This document shows positions 24,850-35,096 of a stretch of DNA of 64,000 nucleotides, piece after piece. Position 1 is the stretch's first letter. Each line of letters begins with the position of its first letter. The notes below the pieces were generated by a model. The model worked only from the letters and a program-made list of their open reading frames with translations. It ran no database searches and was not told the DNA's origin. A program made the position numbers and the translations under genes. The DNA comes from Bacillus sp. FJAT-52991 (GTDB lineage Bacteria; Bacillota; Bacilli; Bacillales; Domibacillaceae): contig NZ_CP147404.1 in the NCBI RefSeq assembly GCF_037201805.1, positions 2,442,001 through 2,506,000 of the forward strand, written 5' to 3'.

Positions 24850-27483
24850 TCAAACGGATTTCACCCATTCTTCAACAAATTGTAGAGCTTCCTCTGTTTT
24901 CGAAGGGTCTTTTGCTCCTGCTTGCGCCATATCTGGACGCCCGCCACCGCCACCGCCGCAACGCGATGCCACTTCTTTCACAAGCTTGCCAGCATGATAA
25001 CCTTTCTCCACTAAGTCTTTCGTCACCCCTGCAATGATATTCACTTTATCTTCGCTCGGTGCCGCTAAAACAATGATACCGGAATGAAGTTTTTGTTTTA
25101 ACTCATCCGCCATTGTGCGCAAGTTATTCATGTCTGTTGCTTGTACACGTGCCGCTAAAAATTTTACACCATTTACTTCTTTGACGTTATCTAATAAACT
25201 TCCTGCTTCTATATTAGACAATTTGTGTAGAAGCGATTCATTTTCACGCTGTAATTCTTTCATCTCTGCTTGTAGACTCTCTACTTTTGCAACAATGTCT
25301 TTCGGATTCGCTTTTAACTTGTTCGCTGCTTCTTTCAGTAGAGCCACTTGCTGATTTAACAATTGATAAGCAGCTTCACCTGTCACTGCTTCAATACGAC
25401 GTGTTCCTGCACCAATTCCACTTTCAGAAACAATTTTAAATAAACCGATTACGGATGTGTTCGGTACATGACAGCCGCCGCAAAGCTCAAGGCTGTAGTC
25501 ACCAACAGACACGACGCGCACCACATCACCATATTTTTCGCCAAATAATGCCATTGCCCCCATCGCTTTCGCTTCATCGAGTGATTTGTTGGCAATATCG
25601 ACTGCTAGACTTCTCCAAATTTTCTCATTGACGATGGTTTCAATTTGCTCTAGCTCTTCCGGCTGGACTTGTCCAAAATGAGAAAAGTCAAAGCGAAGAC
25701 GATCAGGACCTACTAATGAACCCGCTTGGTTGACATGCGTACCAAGAACATCTTTTAATGCTTGGTGTAAAAGATGCGTAGCTGTATGGTTTTTAATAAT
25801 TTTGCTTCGAGACGCTTCATCTACTCGAGCGATTACTTTTTGACCTGTTTTTAACGTCCCTTGTTCTATCAGGGCTTGCTGCACATGCTGGCCGTTCGGT
25901 GCTTTTTTCACATCCTGAATCACTACACGAACGCCTTCTGCTTCCAATACTCCTTTATCAGCAATTTGGCCGCCGCTTTCAGCATAGAATGGTGTTTCAT
26001 CCAAAATAAATTGAATTTCTTCGCCTGCTGTTGCTGATTCCACGATCTCACCATTCGCAATCACGACAGCAACAGTTGCTTCTACCATTAATTGGTCATA
26101 GCCACTAAATTGACTCGCTACTTTAATGTCGCCAAGCACGCCACCTTGTACTTGCATCGAATCAACATCTTGACGAGCAGCACGCGCACGTTCACGTTGG
26201 TTGGCCATTTCTTTTTCAAAACCTTCGTGATCTACCTTCATGCCTTCTTCTTCCGCATACTCTTCCGTTAATTCTACAGGGAAGCCATACGTATCATATA
26301 AACGGAACACATCTTCTCCAGCGATGACATCGGAGCCATTATTTTTCGCTGCTTCGATCACAGATGATAAAATCGCTAACCCTTCATGAAGAGTTTCGTG
26401 GAAACGCTCTTCTTCATTTTTAATCACTTTTTGAATGAATTCCGTCTTTGCTGAAACTTCTGGATAAAAGTCCTTCATAATTTCACCAACAACTGGAACT
26501 AATTCAAACATAAATGGACGGTTAATATGAATTTGCTTTGCATAGCGCACCGCACGACGTAGTAAACGACGCAACACATAGCCGCGGCCCTCATTTGAAG
26601 GAAGCGCTCCATCACCAATCGCAAAAGCCACTGTTCGAATATGGTCAGCAATCACTTTGAACGCAACATCTTTCTCTACGCTTTCACGGTATTTTTCACC
26701 AGAAATTGCTTCTGTTGCTTCAATAATTGGTATAAATAAATCCGTATCAAAGTTCGTTGGTACTTCTTGAACAACAGAAACCATACGCTCAAGCCCCATA
26801 CCTGTATCAATATTTTTCTTTGGTAGCGGTGTGTATGTACCATCTGGATTATGATTGAATTCGGAAAATACAAGGTTCCAGATTTCTAAATAACGTTCAT
26901 TTTCTCCACCTGGGTATAGTTCTGGATCATGTTCATCATTGCCATAAGACTCGCCTCGATCGTAGAAAATTTCCGTATTTGGTCCACTTGGGCCTTCACC
27001 GATATCCCAGAAATTCCCTTCTAAACGAATGATTCTTTCTTCCGGCAAGCCGATCTCTTTATTCCAAATCTCAAATGCTTCATCATCCTCTGGGTGAATC
27101 GTCACAGATAACTTATCCGCTTCAAATGCCATCCATTTTTCATCAGTTAAAAATTCCCACGCCCAGTGAATCGCTTCTTTTTTGAAATATTCACCGATGG
27201 AGAAGTTCCCTAGCATTTCAAAGAATGTATGATGGCGAGCCGTTTTTCCTACATTCTCAATATCATTTGTTCGAATGGATTTTTGTGCATTCGTAATCCG
27301 TGGGTTCTCTGGAATCACTCGACCATCAAAATATTTCTTTAATGTAGCCACCCCACTATTGATCCATAAAAGACTTGGATCATCATGCGGCACAAGCGGA
27401 GCACTTGGCTCTACTCGATGGTTTTTTTCCTGAAAAAAATCTAAAAACATTTGACGAATCTGTGCACCTGTTAATGTTTTCAT
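24850..27483 (-). CDS. alaS: Alanyl-tRNA synthetase
   Basis: Class II synthetase charging tRNA-Ala. Order of domains in 877 residues: catalytic core ([43 protein letters not shown]), tRNA-recognition helices, editing domain with [11 protein letters not shown] (two metal His) and [12 protein letters not shown] (Cys/His), and C-Ala domain ending with the glycine-rich [21 protein letters not shown]. Start is the ATG at 27483 with AAAGGAGG upstream; the longer open frame upstream runs through the leader's terminator region. Expression is controlled by a T-box leader responding to uncharged tRNA-Ala. Confidence 0.97.
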   Translation of the reverse strand: MKTLTGAQIRQMFLDFFQEKNHRVEPSAPLVPHDDPSLLWINSGVATLKKYFDGRVIPENPRITNAQKSIRTNDIENVGKTARHHTFFEMLGNFSIGEYFKKEAIHWAWEFLTDEKWMAFEADKLSVTIHPEDDEAFEIWNKEIGLPEERIIRLEGNFWDIGEGPSGPNTEIFYDRGESYGNDEHDPELYPGGENERYLEIWNLVFSEFNHNPDGTYTPLPKKNIDTGMGLERMVSVVQEVPTNFDTDLFIPIIEATEAISGEKYRESVEKDVAFKVIADHIRTVAFAIGDGALPSNEGRGYVLRRLLRRAVRYAKQIHINRPFMFELVPVVGEIMKDFYPEVSAKTEFIQKVIKNEEERFHETLHEGLAILSSVIEAAKNNGSDVIAGEDVFRLYDTYGFPVELTEEYAEEEGMKVDHEGFEKEMANQRERARAARQDVDSMQVQGGVLGDIKVASQFSGYDQLMVEATVAVVIANGEIVESATAGEEIQFILDETPFYAESGGQIADKGVLEAEGVRVVIQDVKKAPNGQHVQQALIEQGTLKTGQKVIARVDEASRSKIIKNHTATHLLHQALKDVLGTHVNQAGSLVGPDRLRFDFSHFGQVQPEELEQIETIVNEKIWRSLAVDIANKSLDEAKAMGAMALFGEKYGDVVRVVSVGDYSLELCGGCHVPNTSVIGLFKIVSESGIGAGTRRIEAVTGEAAYQLLNQQVALLKEAANKLKANPKDIVAKVESLQAEMKELQRENESLLHKLSNIEAGSLLDNVKEVNGVKFLAARVQATDMNNLRTMADELKQKLHSGIIVLAAPSEDKVNIIAGVTKDLVEKGYHAGKLVKEVASRCGGGGGGRPDMAQAGAKDPSKTEEALQFVEEWVKSV

Positions 27484-27529
27484 TCTATATTCCTCCTTTA
27501 TTAGCAATTGTTTCATGGGTTGAAGACAA

Positions 27530-27780
27530 CAAAAAAAGCCCCGTTCCCCGGACAGGGACGAAGCTTCTCGCGGTACCACCCTGATTATGAGTCGATCTTT
27601 CGACTCATCTCTCTTCTGCCTTAACGCGGCTTACGGCAGCGATTAACTGCTCTCTGGACTAGCTTTCTGTTATCCTTCACCTAGAACTTCTTTCAGCCAA
27701 GGAAGCTCCTCTCTGTGGCACAATGACCATAAGGTGGACTACAACATACTCGATCCTTCTTCGATTTAGCATTTCATTAT
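27530..27780 (-). promoter_or_regulatory. T-box leader of alaS
   Basis: tRNA-sensing attenuator. The antiterminator core AGGGTGGTACCGCG is at about 27571-27584 (minus strand), followed by the terminator (27533-27562, with CGGGGCTTTTTTT) before the alaS ribosome binding site. An upstream stem I region contains GAGTA and, on its 3' side, CAGAAAGCTAG, where GCU is a candidate alanine specifier codon. Binding of uncharged tRNA-Ala would allow readthrough. Confidence 0.93.
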
Positions 27781-27786
27781 AACCGA

Positions 27787-27816
27787 ATTATAAAAAATTT
27801 CATCCCTACTTGTCAA
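27787..27816 (-). promoter_or_regulatory. Promoter of the alaS T-box transcript
   Basis: TTGACA (27811-27816, minus strand) and TATAAT (27787-27792) with 18-base spacing. The -35 lies inside the 3' end of yrrI. Confidence 0.75.
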
Positions 27817-28891
27817 TGAGCGGCTTTTGCAGTCGAGCCTTCACTCGACGATCCGCGGAAAAGGCTGCTTTTAAAATGATCAGTACAGGAACCGCAACAA
27901 CCATCCCTACCACCCCGCCGATCTCTCCTCCAGCCAGCAGGGCACCGATAATAAACAGCGGATGAAGATGCAAGCTTTTGCCGACAATCCAAGGGGAGAG
28001 AATATTCCCTTCAATGAATTGTAAAATAAACACGATAATGGCTGTGTATATAGCTGTTTTAAAAGAGATCATTAACGCAACAAATATGGCTGGTATTGCT
28101 CCAATTAGCGGTCCAAAGTAAGGGATGACATTGGTGATTCCGATAATCCCTCCAAGTAAAATTGGGTAAGGAAGGCCGATCATTGAAAATAATAACGATG
28201 CCACTCCTCCTACCAATAAGCAAACAAAGAGTTGTCCGCGAATATAAGAACCTAGAGAATGATCCAGTTCATTAACAAAACGTAATACTCGGGTACGCCA
28301 GCGCTTCGGCGTGATTCTCCAAGCCGTTTTTTTTACCCGACTCATATCTTTTAATAAATAAAAAGAGATGAATGGAACAATTGCTAAGAAAAACAAAAAG
28401 TTGACCGCCTTCATCAGCACATTCATAAACTGTTCTACTAGTCCAGATAACCAGCTTTCAAATTTGATCATCCGCTCACGAAGCTGTTCCTGCAACCCAT
28501 CTGGCCAATTTAACGTTTCTATTTGCAGGGCGATCATTTTCTCTTCATACATTTGCGACACTTTCGGCGCACTGGCAGACAAATCCCTTAATTGCTCAAT
28601 AAACAACGGTGTTCCTTTAAAAAGACCGAAACCACATAAACCAAAAAATAAAATATAGATAATAATAATAGCTCCTACCCGTGAAATTCCACGCTTCGCC
28701 ATCGCTTCAACAAGCGGGTGAAGCAAATAAGCAATAAATCCCCCTAGCAAAAATGGCAACAAGCTAATCCATACCCAATGCAACATTGGTAACAACAACG
28801 ACCTAAGCAAAAATAATACATACACCGTTAATAACGTTAGTAAAGCTGCACTCGCCATATATAGCCACTTTAACTTAATTTTGCTTTCCAT
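27806..28891 (-). CDS. yrrI: AI-2E family transporter YrrI
   Basis: Polytopic permease of the AI-2E/PerM exporter family; substrate not known in Bacillus. 361 residues with about eight hydrophobic helices: two to three at the N-terminus (ASAALLTLLTVYVLFLL, LLPFLLGGFIAYLLHPLVEA), a long soluble segment (about 95-165), then GQLFVCLLVGGVASLLF, GIIGITNVIPYFGPLIGAIP (family signature) and the C-terminal GALLAGGEIGGVVGMVVAVP. Its 3' end contains the -35 of the alaS promoter. Divergent from the kinase-like gene at 29273 across a 380-base gap with a hairpin repeat. Confidence 0.9.
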   Translation of the reverse strand: MESKIKLKWLYMASAALLTLLTVYVLFLLRSLLLPMLHWVWISLLPFLLGGFIAYLLHPLVEAMAKRGISRVGAIIIIYILFFGLCGFGLFKGTPLFIEQLRDLSASAPKVSQMYEEKMIALQIETLNWPDGLQEQLRERMIKFESWLSGLVEQFMNVLMKAVNFLFFLAIVPFISFYLLKDMSRVKKTAWRITPKRWRTRVLRFVNELDHSLGSYIRGQLFVCLLVGGVASLLFSMIGLPYPILLGGIIGITNVIPYFGPLIGAIPAIFVALMISFKTAIYTAIIVFILQFIEGNILSPWIVGKSLHLHPLFIIGALLAGGEIGGVVGMVVAVPVLIILKAAFSADRRVKARLQKPLIDK

Positions 28892-29108
28892 GATGAGAAA
28901 ACATCCTTTTTACTTAGTTTGCGGCTGAACACATTCAATTTATTCATGTATTGAATGATTTATCAGCGAGTTCACCAAACGCTTTTTCAATTAACAGTCT
29001 TCTTAATAGTCAACGGATACGTTTTCCTCTATAATTATTTTAAAAATAATGTGTTTTTCTTTTTTGTGTCGCATAAATATTTTATTAACCCCTATTTTTT
29101 CGGACAAA

Positions 29109-29219
29109 TATAAAGTGAAACTTCAATCAGTGGGGGTTTTCTTCATCCCCCACCTACATACCTGCGCTTCTTCTGCCATGTTGAGGTAGGGGTCTTACAG
29201 CCCGTTAATGCGGGATAAA
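29109..29219 (+). repeat. Hairpin-ended repeat, copy B (shortened)
   Basis: Same element as 7029-7181: same first 34 or so bases (TATAAAGTGAAACTTCAATC) and same last 19 (CAGCCCGTTAATGCGGGATAAA without its first bases). About 40 bases are missing between two C-runs, as if recombination between CCCCC tracts had deleted the inner part, and the remaining CCCCCACCTAC can pair with GTAGGGG. It has the same orientation as copy A and again precedes a plus-strand gene. The rest of the 28892-29272 gap shows no gene. Confidence 0.6.
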
Positions 29220-29272
29220 ATAATTCGCCACAATGTAGATCCACTTTTAATAAGGAGGACTTTTAGACAAAG

Positions 29273-29968
29273 GTGAAAGAAGACAATTGGAAAGATATCA
29301 CATTTTTAATTAAAGAACTTGAGATAATAGCTGATTCTGAAAATAAACTTGTCACCATTCAATCACTTCCAGACCAGTTGACATGTGTTGGAAAAGGAAC
29401 AGACGCTGCAGTATTTGTCCACGCTGATTTTCCTCAATATGCATTTAAGATCTTCGCTTATGGCAAAGAAGAAAAAAGATGGAATGAAACAAAAGCCTAT
29501 GAAAAACTGAATAATCACCCTTACTTCCCTAAGTTTTACGGCACAGGCGAACGGTTTGTGGTGATTAGCTATGAACATGGCACCAACCTATATGACTGCC
29601 TCATCGCCGGAATATATATCCCACCTCGTATGATTGAACAAGTAGACGAAGCCATTGCTTATGCTCGTCAAGTAGGTCTTAATCCACGTGATATTCATTT
29701 GAAAAATATTATTATGCAAGGTCATACCATTAAATTAATCGATGTATCTGAGTATGTATTACCAGGAAATGATGAGCGATGGGAGCATTTAAAAGAAGGA
29801 TACCGTATGTACTATCCACTTATCGCCCATCGCAAAATACCCGTTGAACTGATAGATTTCGCCAAAGCTCATTATCAAAAATACAAAACCATTGGATTTT
29901 CTAAAAAAATGATAAATCAAGTGCTTTCGGTATTTTCGAAAAATAACGACAAAGAGGACGCCCAATGA
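29273..29968 (+). CDS. Protein kinase-like protein (YrzF-like)
   Basis: Single-domain kinase fold, 231 residues. Visible parts: nucleotide loop GKGTDAAVFV, ATP-binding Lys in YAFKIFAYG, catalytic loop NPRDIHLKNIIM (Asp and Asn of the DxxxxN pattern), and a DFG equivalent LIDVSEY. The activation segment is short, as in bacterial RIO/aminoglycoside-type kinases. It resembles B. subtilis YrzF, annotated as a possible Ser/Thr kinase; substrate unknown. The start is uncertain: AGGAGG is 14 bases before the GTG used here, long for Bacillus, and an in-frame stop lies just upstream. No membrane helix. Confidence 0.72.
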   Translation: MKEDNWKDITFLIKELEIIADSENKLVTIQSLPDQLTCVGKGTDAAVFVHADFPQYAFKIFAYGKEEKRWNETKAYEKLNNHPYFPKFYGTGERFVVISYEHGTNLYDCLIAGIYIPPRMIEQVDEAIAYARQVGLNPRDIHLKNIIMQGHTIKLIDVSEYVLPGNDERWEHLKEGYRMYYPLIAHRKIPVELIDFAKAHYQKYKTIGFSKKMINQVLSVFSKNNDKEDAQ

Positions 29969-29983
29969 AATAGGGCATCCTCT
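29951..29983 (+). terminator. Terminator of the kinase-like gene
   Basis: AAAGAGGACGCCC / GGGCATCCTCTTT stem; the gene's TGA stop lies in the loop. Confidence 0.65.
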
Positions 29984-29997
29984 TTGTGCTTTCGGAG

Positions 29998-30188
29998 CTT
30001 TGCTTGTCGTGTCTGAACAGTCGGCTTCGCTTTTCTTTGTCTAGCTTCAGGCGCTAGCGACTAGTGAACTTCCACTATCCTCCTTGCGATAAGTCAACAT
30101 CGATTCACTACTGTTCATCGTGTTTCCTTTATCTCGTGCGGATCGCTCCAGTCCATACGTCGCTGAACAAGCGCCTTCCGCTTTTCTT
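29998..30188 (-). repeat. Dispersed repeat modules, copy 2
   Basis: 29998-30040 carries the module GCTTGTCGTGTCTGAACAGTCGGCTTCGCTTTTC (reverse of the start of copy 1). 30040-30188 holds a second module beginning TCTAGCTTCAGGCGCTAGCGACTAG and ending TTTATCTCGTGCGGATCGCTCCAGTCCATACGTCGCTGAACAAGCGCCTTCCGCTTTTCTT (given here as key blocks); the latter part recurs at 61580-61645. Modules meet at shared CCGCTTTTCTT borders. Non-coding. Confidence 0.65.
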
Positions 30189-30190
30189 AA

Positions 30191-30310
30191 TTAAAACATT
30201 CTTCTCATTCTTCTGGCCATTCGTCCGAATGTGGAGTTGTTGCGGTTAAACACGGCCATTACTGCCATCCCCGCGCCCAGTCCGACTAGGGAAGTCATTG
30301 TTTTAGACAT
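30191..30310 (-). CDS. yrzQ: YrzQ family very small protein
   Basis: 39 residues: MSKTMTSLVGLGAGMAVMAV forms a short hydrophobic helix, followed by FNRNNSTFGRMARRMRRMF, strongly basic. I recognise the TMTSLxxxGAG start and the RRMRRMF end of the Bacillus YrzQ/DUF3918-type family. GGAGGCGG is 5 bases before the ATG. Function unknown; likely membrane associated with a basic cytoplasmic tail. It lies between two dispersed repeats, next to yrzR and recD2. Confidence 0.75.
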   Translation of the reverse strand: MSKTMTSLVGLGAGMAVMAVFNRNNSTFGRMARRMRRMF

Positions 30311-30349
30311 AGTATCCGCCTCCGAATTTTTAGTTGGGTGTTAAGGTCT

Positions 30350-30483
30350 TCCGCTTTTCTTTGTCCAGCTTCGCCTCCTAGACACTCGAGTCAAATGCCA
30401 GCCTGACTGCATGGCTGAAGAGCGCCATTTCATCATTCTGTCATTTGCTTGTCGTGTCTGAACAGTCGGCTCCGCTTTTCTTT
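30350..30483 (-). repeat. Dispersed palindromic repeat, copy 3
   Basis: Reverse-strand version of the 15988-16129 repeat: CCGCTTTTCTTTGTCCAGCTTC at one end, CCTAGACACTCGAGTCAAATG in the middle left, and TTTGCTTGTCGTGTCTGAACAG, CGGCTCCGCTTTTC at the other end. The central 40 or so bases (CCAGCCTGACTGCATGGCTG...) differ from copies 1 and 4. It ends immediately before the yrzR stop. Confidence 0.7.
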
Positions 30484-30484
30484 G

Positions 30485-30673
30485 TTAACTCAGTTTTCTT
30501 TCATCTTCTTCAAACAGGTCGTCGAGGGAGCTGAGTGAGCCATCTTCTTCGACTTGATGAACGGAGATGAGGTCGTCGGCGATGGAGAGTTCGATAAAGC
30601 AGTTCCAGCAGTAGTATTGCGTCGTGCCGATTTTTCCGATTTCTTTGCCTTGACAGTTTGGGCATGTGAACAT
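30485..30673 (-). CDS. yrzR: Small zinc-ribbon protein (YrzR-like)
   Basis: 62 residues starting MFTCPNCQGKEIGKIG, then YYCWNCFIELSI: two CxxC pairs that should bind one zinc, followed by an acidic tail (VEEDGSLSSLDDLFEEDERK). Function unknown; zinc ribbons of this kind often bind nucleic acid or protein partners. Start ATG at 30673, 5 bases after GAGGTGG; the GTG in that site is unlikely to be used. The name follows the B. subtilis gene beside recD2 and is from memory. Confidence 0.7.
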   Translation of the reverse strand: MFTCPNCQGKEIGKIGTTQYYCWNCFIELSIADDLISVHQVEEDGSLSSLDDLFEEDERKLS

Positions 30674-30780
30674 GTATGCCACCTCGCACTTCTCTTAGCT
30701 TTTTGCTAAAAGGGTGTCCATGTTCAAGGCTTTTTATACATTTGTCAAGAAAGAATGATCTCGACAACTTTAGTATGGTC

Positions 30781-33174
30781 TCAGTCTAGAAAATCATAAG
30801 GCGAAACATTTTCCATGCCGATCATTGGATCAATGGCTGTGATCGTTTCTTCCGTTAATAGCAGTGGTTCCTGATCCTTTTGATTCTTGCTTTCTGGCTG
30901 AAGAATTGCCAATAATTTTTCCTGCAAAGTGGTCTTTCTAATCAGATCGTCATTCCTTTCGATCCCAATTCGAAACGCCTCTTCTTCTCCACATAAAATG
31001 AGAAATTGTTTACTTCGTGTAATCGCTGTATACAATAAATTTCGTCTTAACATTCGGTAATAACTTTTCACGACTGGCAAGATCACAATTGGAAACTCAC
31101 TCCCCTGTGATTTATGGATCGAACAGCAAAACGCATGCGTAATCTGATTCAAATCTGCTCTCGTATACGTGACTTCATTGCCGTCATAAGAAACGATTAC
31201 CATATCCTGCTTTTCTGTATTTTCCTTTGCATAAAAGATCGAGACGACTTCACCAATATCACCATTAAAAATATTTTGTTCTGGCTGATTCACAAGCTGT
31301 AGCACTTTGTCACCGATTCGGTACTCCACTTCTCCAAACGATAGCTTTTTGCGGGAGCCATCCGGGTCTGCATTAAAGATCTCCTGCAGGATCACATTCA
31401 GGCGATCGATGCCGGCAGGGCCTTTATACATCGGAGCGAGCACTTGAATATCTCGTGCGGTAAACCCTTTTTTGATCGCGTTTTTCACGACCTGTTCAAC
31501 GACTTCAGGAATTTGTTGCACCCGACACGTTAGAAAAGAACGATCCTTTTGCTGCTGAGTCACATTGTTTGGCAAATTCCCTTTCTTGATTTCATGGGCC
31601 ATTTCAATGATGGAAGACCCTTCTGCTTGGCGGTAGATATCGGTCAATCGTACCGTCGAAATCACTTGTGAGGCGAGCAGATCCTTTAACACCTGCCCAG
31701 GACCAACAGAAGGTAGCTGATCTTCATCACCAACAAGCACCACTTGAATATCATCAGGAAGAGCTTTAAACAACTGATGAGCGAGCCATATATCAACCAT
31801 CGACATTTCATCAATGATTAATAATCGCCCTTCAATTTCACGACTTTCCCCATCCTCCATCGATTCTTGGCCATTAAAACCAAGCAAGCGATGAATCGTC
31901 ACAGCTGGCAAACCGGTTGATTCCGCCATTCGCTTTGCAGCTCGGCCAGTAGGCGCCGCTAGTCTAATCGGAAACGGCTCATCTTTCCCATAGCTTTTTG
32001 GATCAAGTGAGCAGCCGTGCAACTCTGCATACAACTCAACAATCCCTTTAATTACCGTTGTTTTTCCCGTTCCTGGCCCTCCAGTTAAAAGCATCATCGG
32101 CGACATCAAAGCGGTTTGGATGGCTTCTTTCTGTGTGGGTGCATATTGCACACCGGTTCGTTCTTCTAAATCACCAAGTGCCAGCAAAAATTCTGACTCA
32201 GGAAATTGATCTTCATATTGTTGCTGCTTTAACAGCCTTTCAATATTTGTCACGAGTCCTTTTTCTGAGAAAAATAAAGAAGGTAAAAACACACGATCAT
32301 TTTCTCCGACCACTTTCCCGTCTTCTTCAAGGGCGATTAATTGCTTAGCAATCGATTCAAATGAAACTTCCTCTTGACCGCTTTTTTCAAGCAATACCTT
32401 TACCGCTTTCAATAACGGTTCCGCTTCTAAATAACAATGTCCTTCTTGCAAACATTGTTGCTCAACGGTAAATAAAATGCCTGCTTTCAATCGATCGGGA
32501 TGCTCCCCATGAATACCAATTTGTGCACCTAGCTCATCTGCTCGACCAAAACCGATGCCTTCTATATCCTCCACAAGCTGATAAGGATTTTTTTGAATGA
32601 TTTCAATCGATTGCTGCTGATAAGCTTGAAAGATTTTCATCGATAGCTGCGGACCAAAGCCGTATTGATTGAGCGCAATCATCACCTGTTCTAGCCCTTG
32701 ATGCTCAAGTAGCGTCTCATAAAGCTTTTTTGCCTTATCCGCCGGCAGTCTAGGAACTTCTTCAAGCAAGGCTGGGTTATCCAAAATTTTCGAAATTGTC
32801 CCTTCACCAAGCGTCTCGACGATTTGTTCAGCCGTTTTTTTACCGATCCCTTTAAATAATTCGCTCGATAAATACGTCACGATCCCCTGCTTTGTTTGCG
32901 GAATTTCTTTCTGCACGACTCTGGCATGAAACTGACGGCCGAATTTCGGATGATCTTTAAAATTCCCATAAAATACGTACATTTCCTGCTCATGAATTTG
33001 CGGAAAATAACCGGTGACAACGGCTTCTTTTTCATCGTAATTGTCATTCGTTTCTGACACTCGAATACGTAAAACGGAGTAAAAGTTTTCTTTATTATGG
33101 AAAATCGTTACAAGATGGCGGCCTTTGACATACTTTTCTCCATCCGCGAAGAGATCCATCGAATTCTGCTCCAT
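30781..33174 (-). CDS. recD2: ATP-dependent 5'-3' DNA helicase RecD2
   Basis: SF1B helicase acting in recombination, mismatch repair and replication-fork restart, without RecB/RecC partners (YrrC). 797 residues: an N-terminal OB/HHH region (FHNKENFYSVLRIRVSE, SELFKGIGKKTAEQIVE, IEGIGFGRADELG), then the motor with Walker A TGGPGTGKTTV, AAPTGRAAKRMAE (motif Ia), Walker B IIDEMSMVD, VGDEDQLPSVGPGQVL (motif III) and the motif VI region CSIHKSQGSEFP with YTAITRS. Start at 33174 following GGAGGTGG. It lies 21 bases after yrrB on the same strand. Confidence 0.96.
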   Translation of the reverse strand: MEQNSMDLFADGEKYVKGRHLVTIFHNKENFYSVLRIRVSETNDNYDEKEAVVTGYFPQIHEQEMYVFYGNFKDHPKFGRQFHARVVQKEIPQTKQGIVTYLSSELFKGIGKKTAEQIVETLGEGTISKILDNPALLEEVPRLPADKAKKLYETLLEHQGLEQVMIALNQYGFGPQLSMKIFQAYQQQSIEIIQKNPYQLVEDIEGIGFGRADELGAQIGIHGEHPDRLKAGILFTVEQQCLQEGHCYLEAEPLLKAVKVLLEKSGQEEVSFESIAKQLIALEEDGKVVGENDRVFLPSLFFSEKGLVTNIERLLKQQQYEDQFPESEFLLALGDLEERTGVQYAPTQKEAIQTALMSPMMLLTGGPGTGKTTVIKGIVELYAELHGCSLDPKSYGKDEPFPIRLAAPTGRAAKRMAESTGLPAVTIHRLLGFNGQESMEDGESREIEGRLLIIDEMSMVDIWLAHQLFKALPDDIQVVLVGDEDQLPSVGPGQVLKDLLASQVISTVRLTDIYRQAEGSSIIEMAHEIKKGNLPNNVTQQQKDRSFLTCRVQQIPEVVEQVVKNAIKKGFTARDIQVLAPMYKGPAGIDRLNVILQEIFNADPDGSRKKLSFGEVEYRIGDKVLQLVNQPEQNIFNGDIGEVVSIFYAKENTEKQDMVIVSYDGNEVTYTRADLNQITHAFCCSIHKSQGSEFPIVILPVVKSYYRMLRRNLLYTAITRSKQFLILCGEEEAFRIGIERNDDLIRKTTLQEKLLAILQPESKNQKDQEPLLLTEETITAIDPMIGMENVSPYDFLD

Positions 33175-33195
33175 ATGCCCCACCTCCCACTATTT

Positions 33196-33861
33196 TCAAC
33201 TTTCTTCCGCTGCGTTTTCGATCATTTTCTTTCCGTAACCTGCTAGCATGTGATCTGGCTGAACTGCTAATGCTTTCTTAAACATCGCCATTGCTCGATC
33301 AGCATCCTCTAAATGACCAGCATAAGCTACACCGAGATTGTAGTAAGCATCGGCATGCTCTGGGTCCGCTTCAATCACCCGCTCAAGTTGGGCAATCGCT
33401 TCATCTAAAGCGTTCGCTTTCGCTAACGCCAAACAAAATTGAAAACGAGCTTCTGTATCTTCTTCATTGAGTTCAACTGCTCGCTGTAAATACGGCAACG
33501 CAAAAACCGCTTGATCAAGCTGCATTAATGTCATTCCAAGCATGAAAAAGGCATCACTTTCTTCCAACCCTTTATGTATCGCTTGTTCAAACTGTTTACA
33601 AGCTTCTTCTAAATGATTTTGTTCATATAAAAACGTGCCAAATGCGTAATAAGCAGCACCAGCTTCCGGATCTACCTCGATCGCCTTTTGATAAAATTTT
33701 TCCGCCCGCTCTAGTTCGCCAACCGTTGATAGCACATGCCCAAAATTGATATAGGCAGTCGGCTCTTCAGGTGCTTCCTCAATTCGCTCTGTAAACAGTT
33801 TTAATGCCTCTTCAATTTTTCCTTGCTGTAAAAACTCAATACCTTGTAAATTCTTGTCCAT
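33196..33861 (-). CDS. yrrB: Tetratricopeptide repeat protein YrrB
   Basis: 221-residue protein made almost only of about six TPR units (for example EPTAYINFGHVLSTVGELER, AGAAYYAFGTFLYEQNHLEE and HADAYYNLGVAYAG). TPR arrays bind other proteins; the partner is unknown. Matches YrrB of B. subtilis by position (between mnmA and recD2) and repeat structure. Soluble, acidic. GAGGTGG is 2-3 bases upstream of the ATG region (AGAGGTGGATC-ATG). Confidence 0.9.
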   Translation of the reverse strand: MDKNLQGIEFLQQGKIEEALKLFTERIEEAPEEPTAYINFGHVLSTVGELERAEKFYQKAIEVDPEAGAAYYAFGTFLYEQNHLEEACKQFEQAIHKGLEESDAFFMLGMTLMQLDQAVFALPYLQRAVELNEEDTEARFQFCLALAKANALDEAIAQLERVIEADPEHADAYYNLGVAYAGHLEDADRAMAMFKKALAVQPDHMLAGYGKKMIENAAEES

Positions 33862-33907
33862 GATCCACCTCTAACTATTTGATAAAAAAATTATAACATA
33901 TACAAAG

Positions 33908-33950
33908 AAAATAGCCTTTAGAGCAATCGCATGCTTTAAAGGCTATTTTC
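33908..33950 (-). terminator. mnmA terminator
   Basis: GAAAATAGCCTTTAGAGC / GCTTTAAAGGCTATTTTC stem with 8-base loop, 6 bases after the mnmA stop. Confidence 0.75.
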
Positions 33951-33956
33951 AATTAT

Positions 33957-35072
<1,116 letters not shown>

Positions 35073-35096
35073 TCAGTCCACTCTCTTTCTTTTTGC

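Noticed and set aside
27484..27579. N-terminal extension of alaS
   Set aside because: It reads through the T-box terminator hairpin; AAAGGAGG and the family start fix the ATG at 27483.
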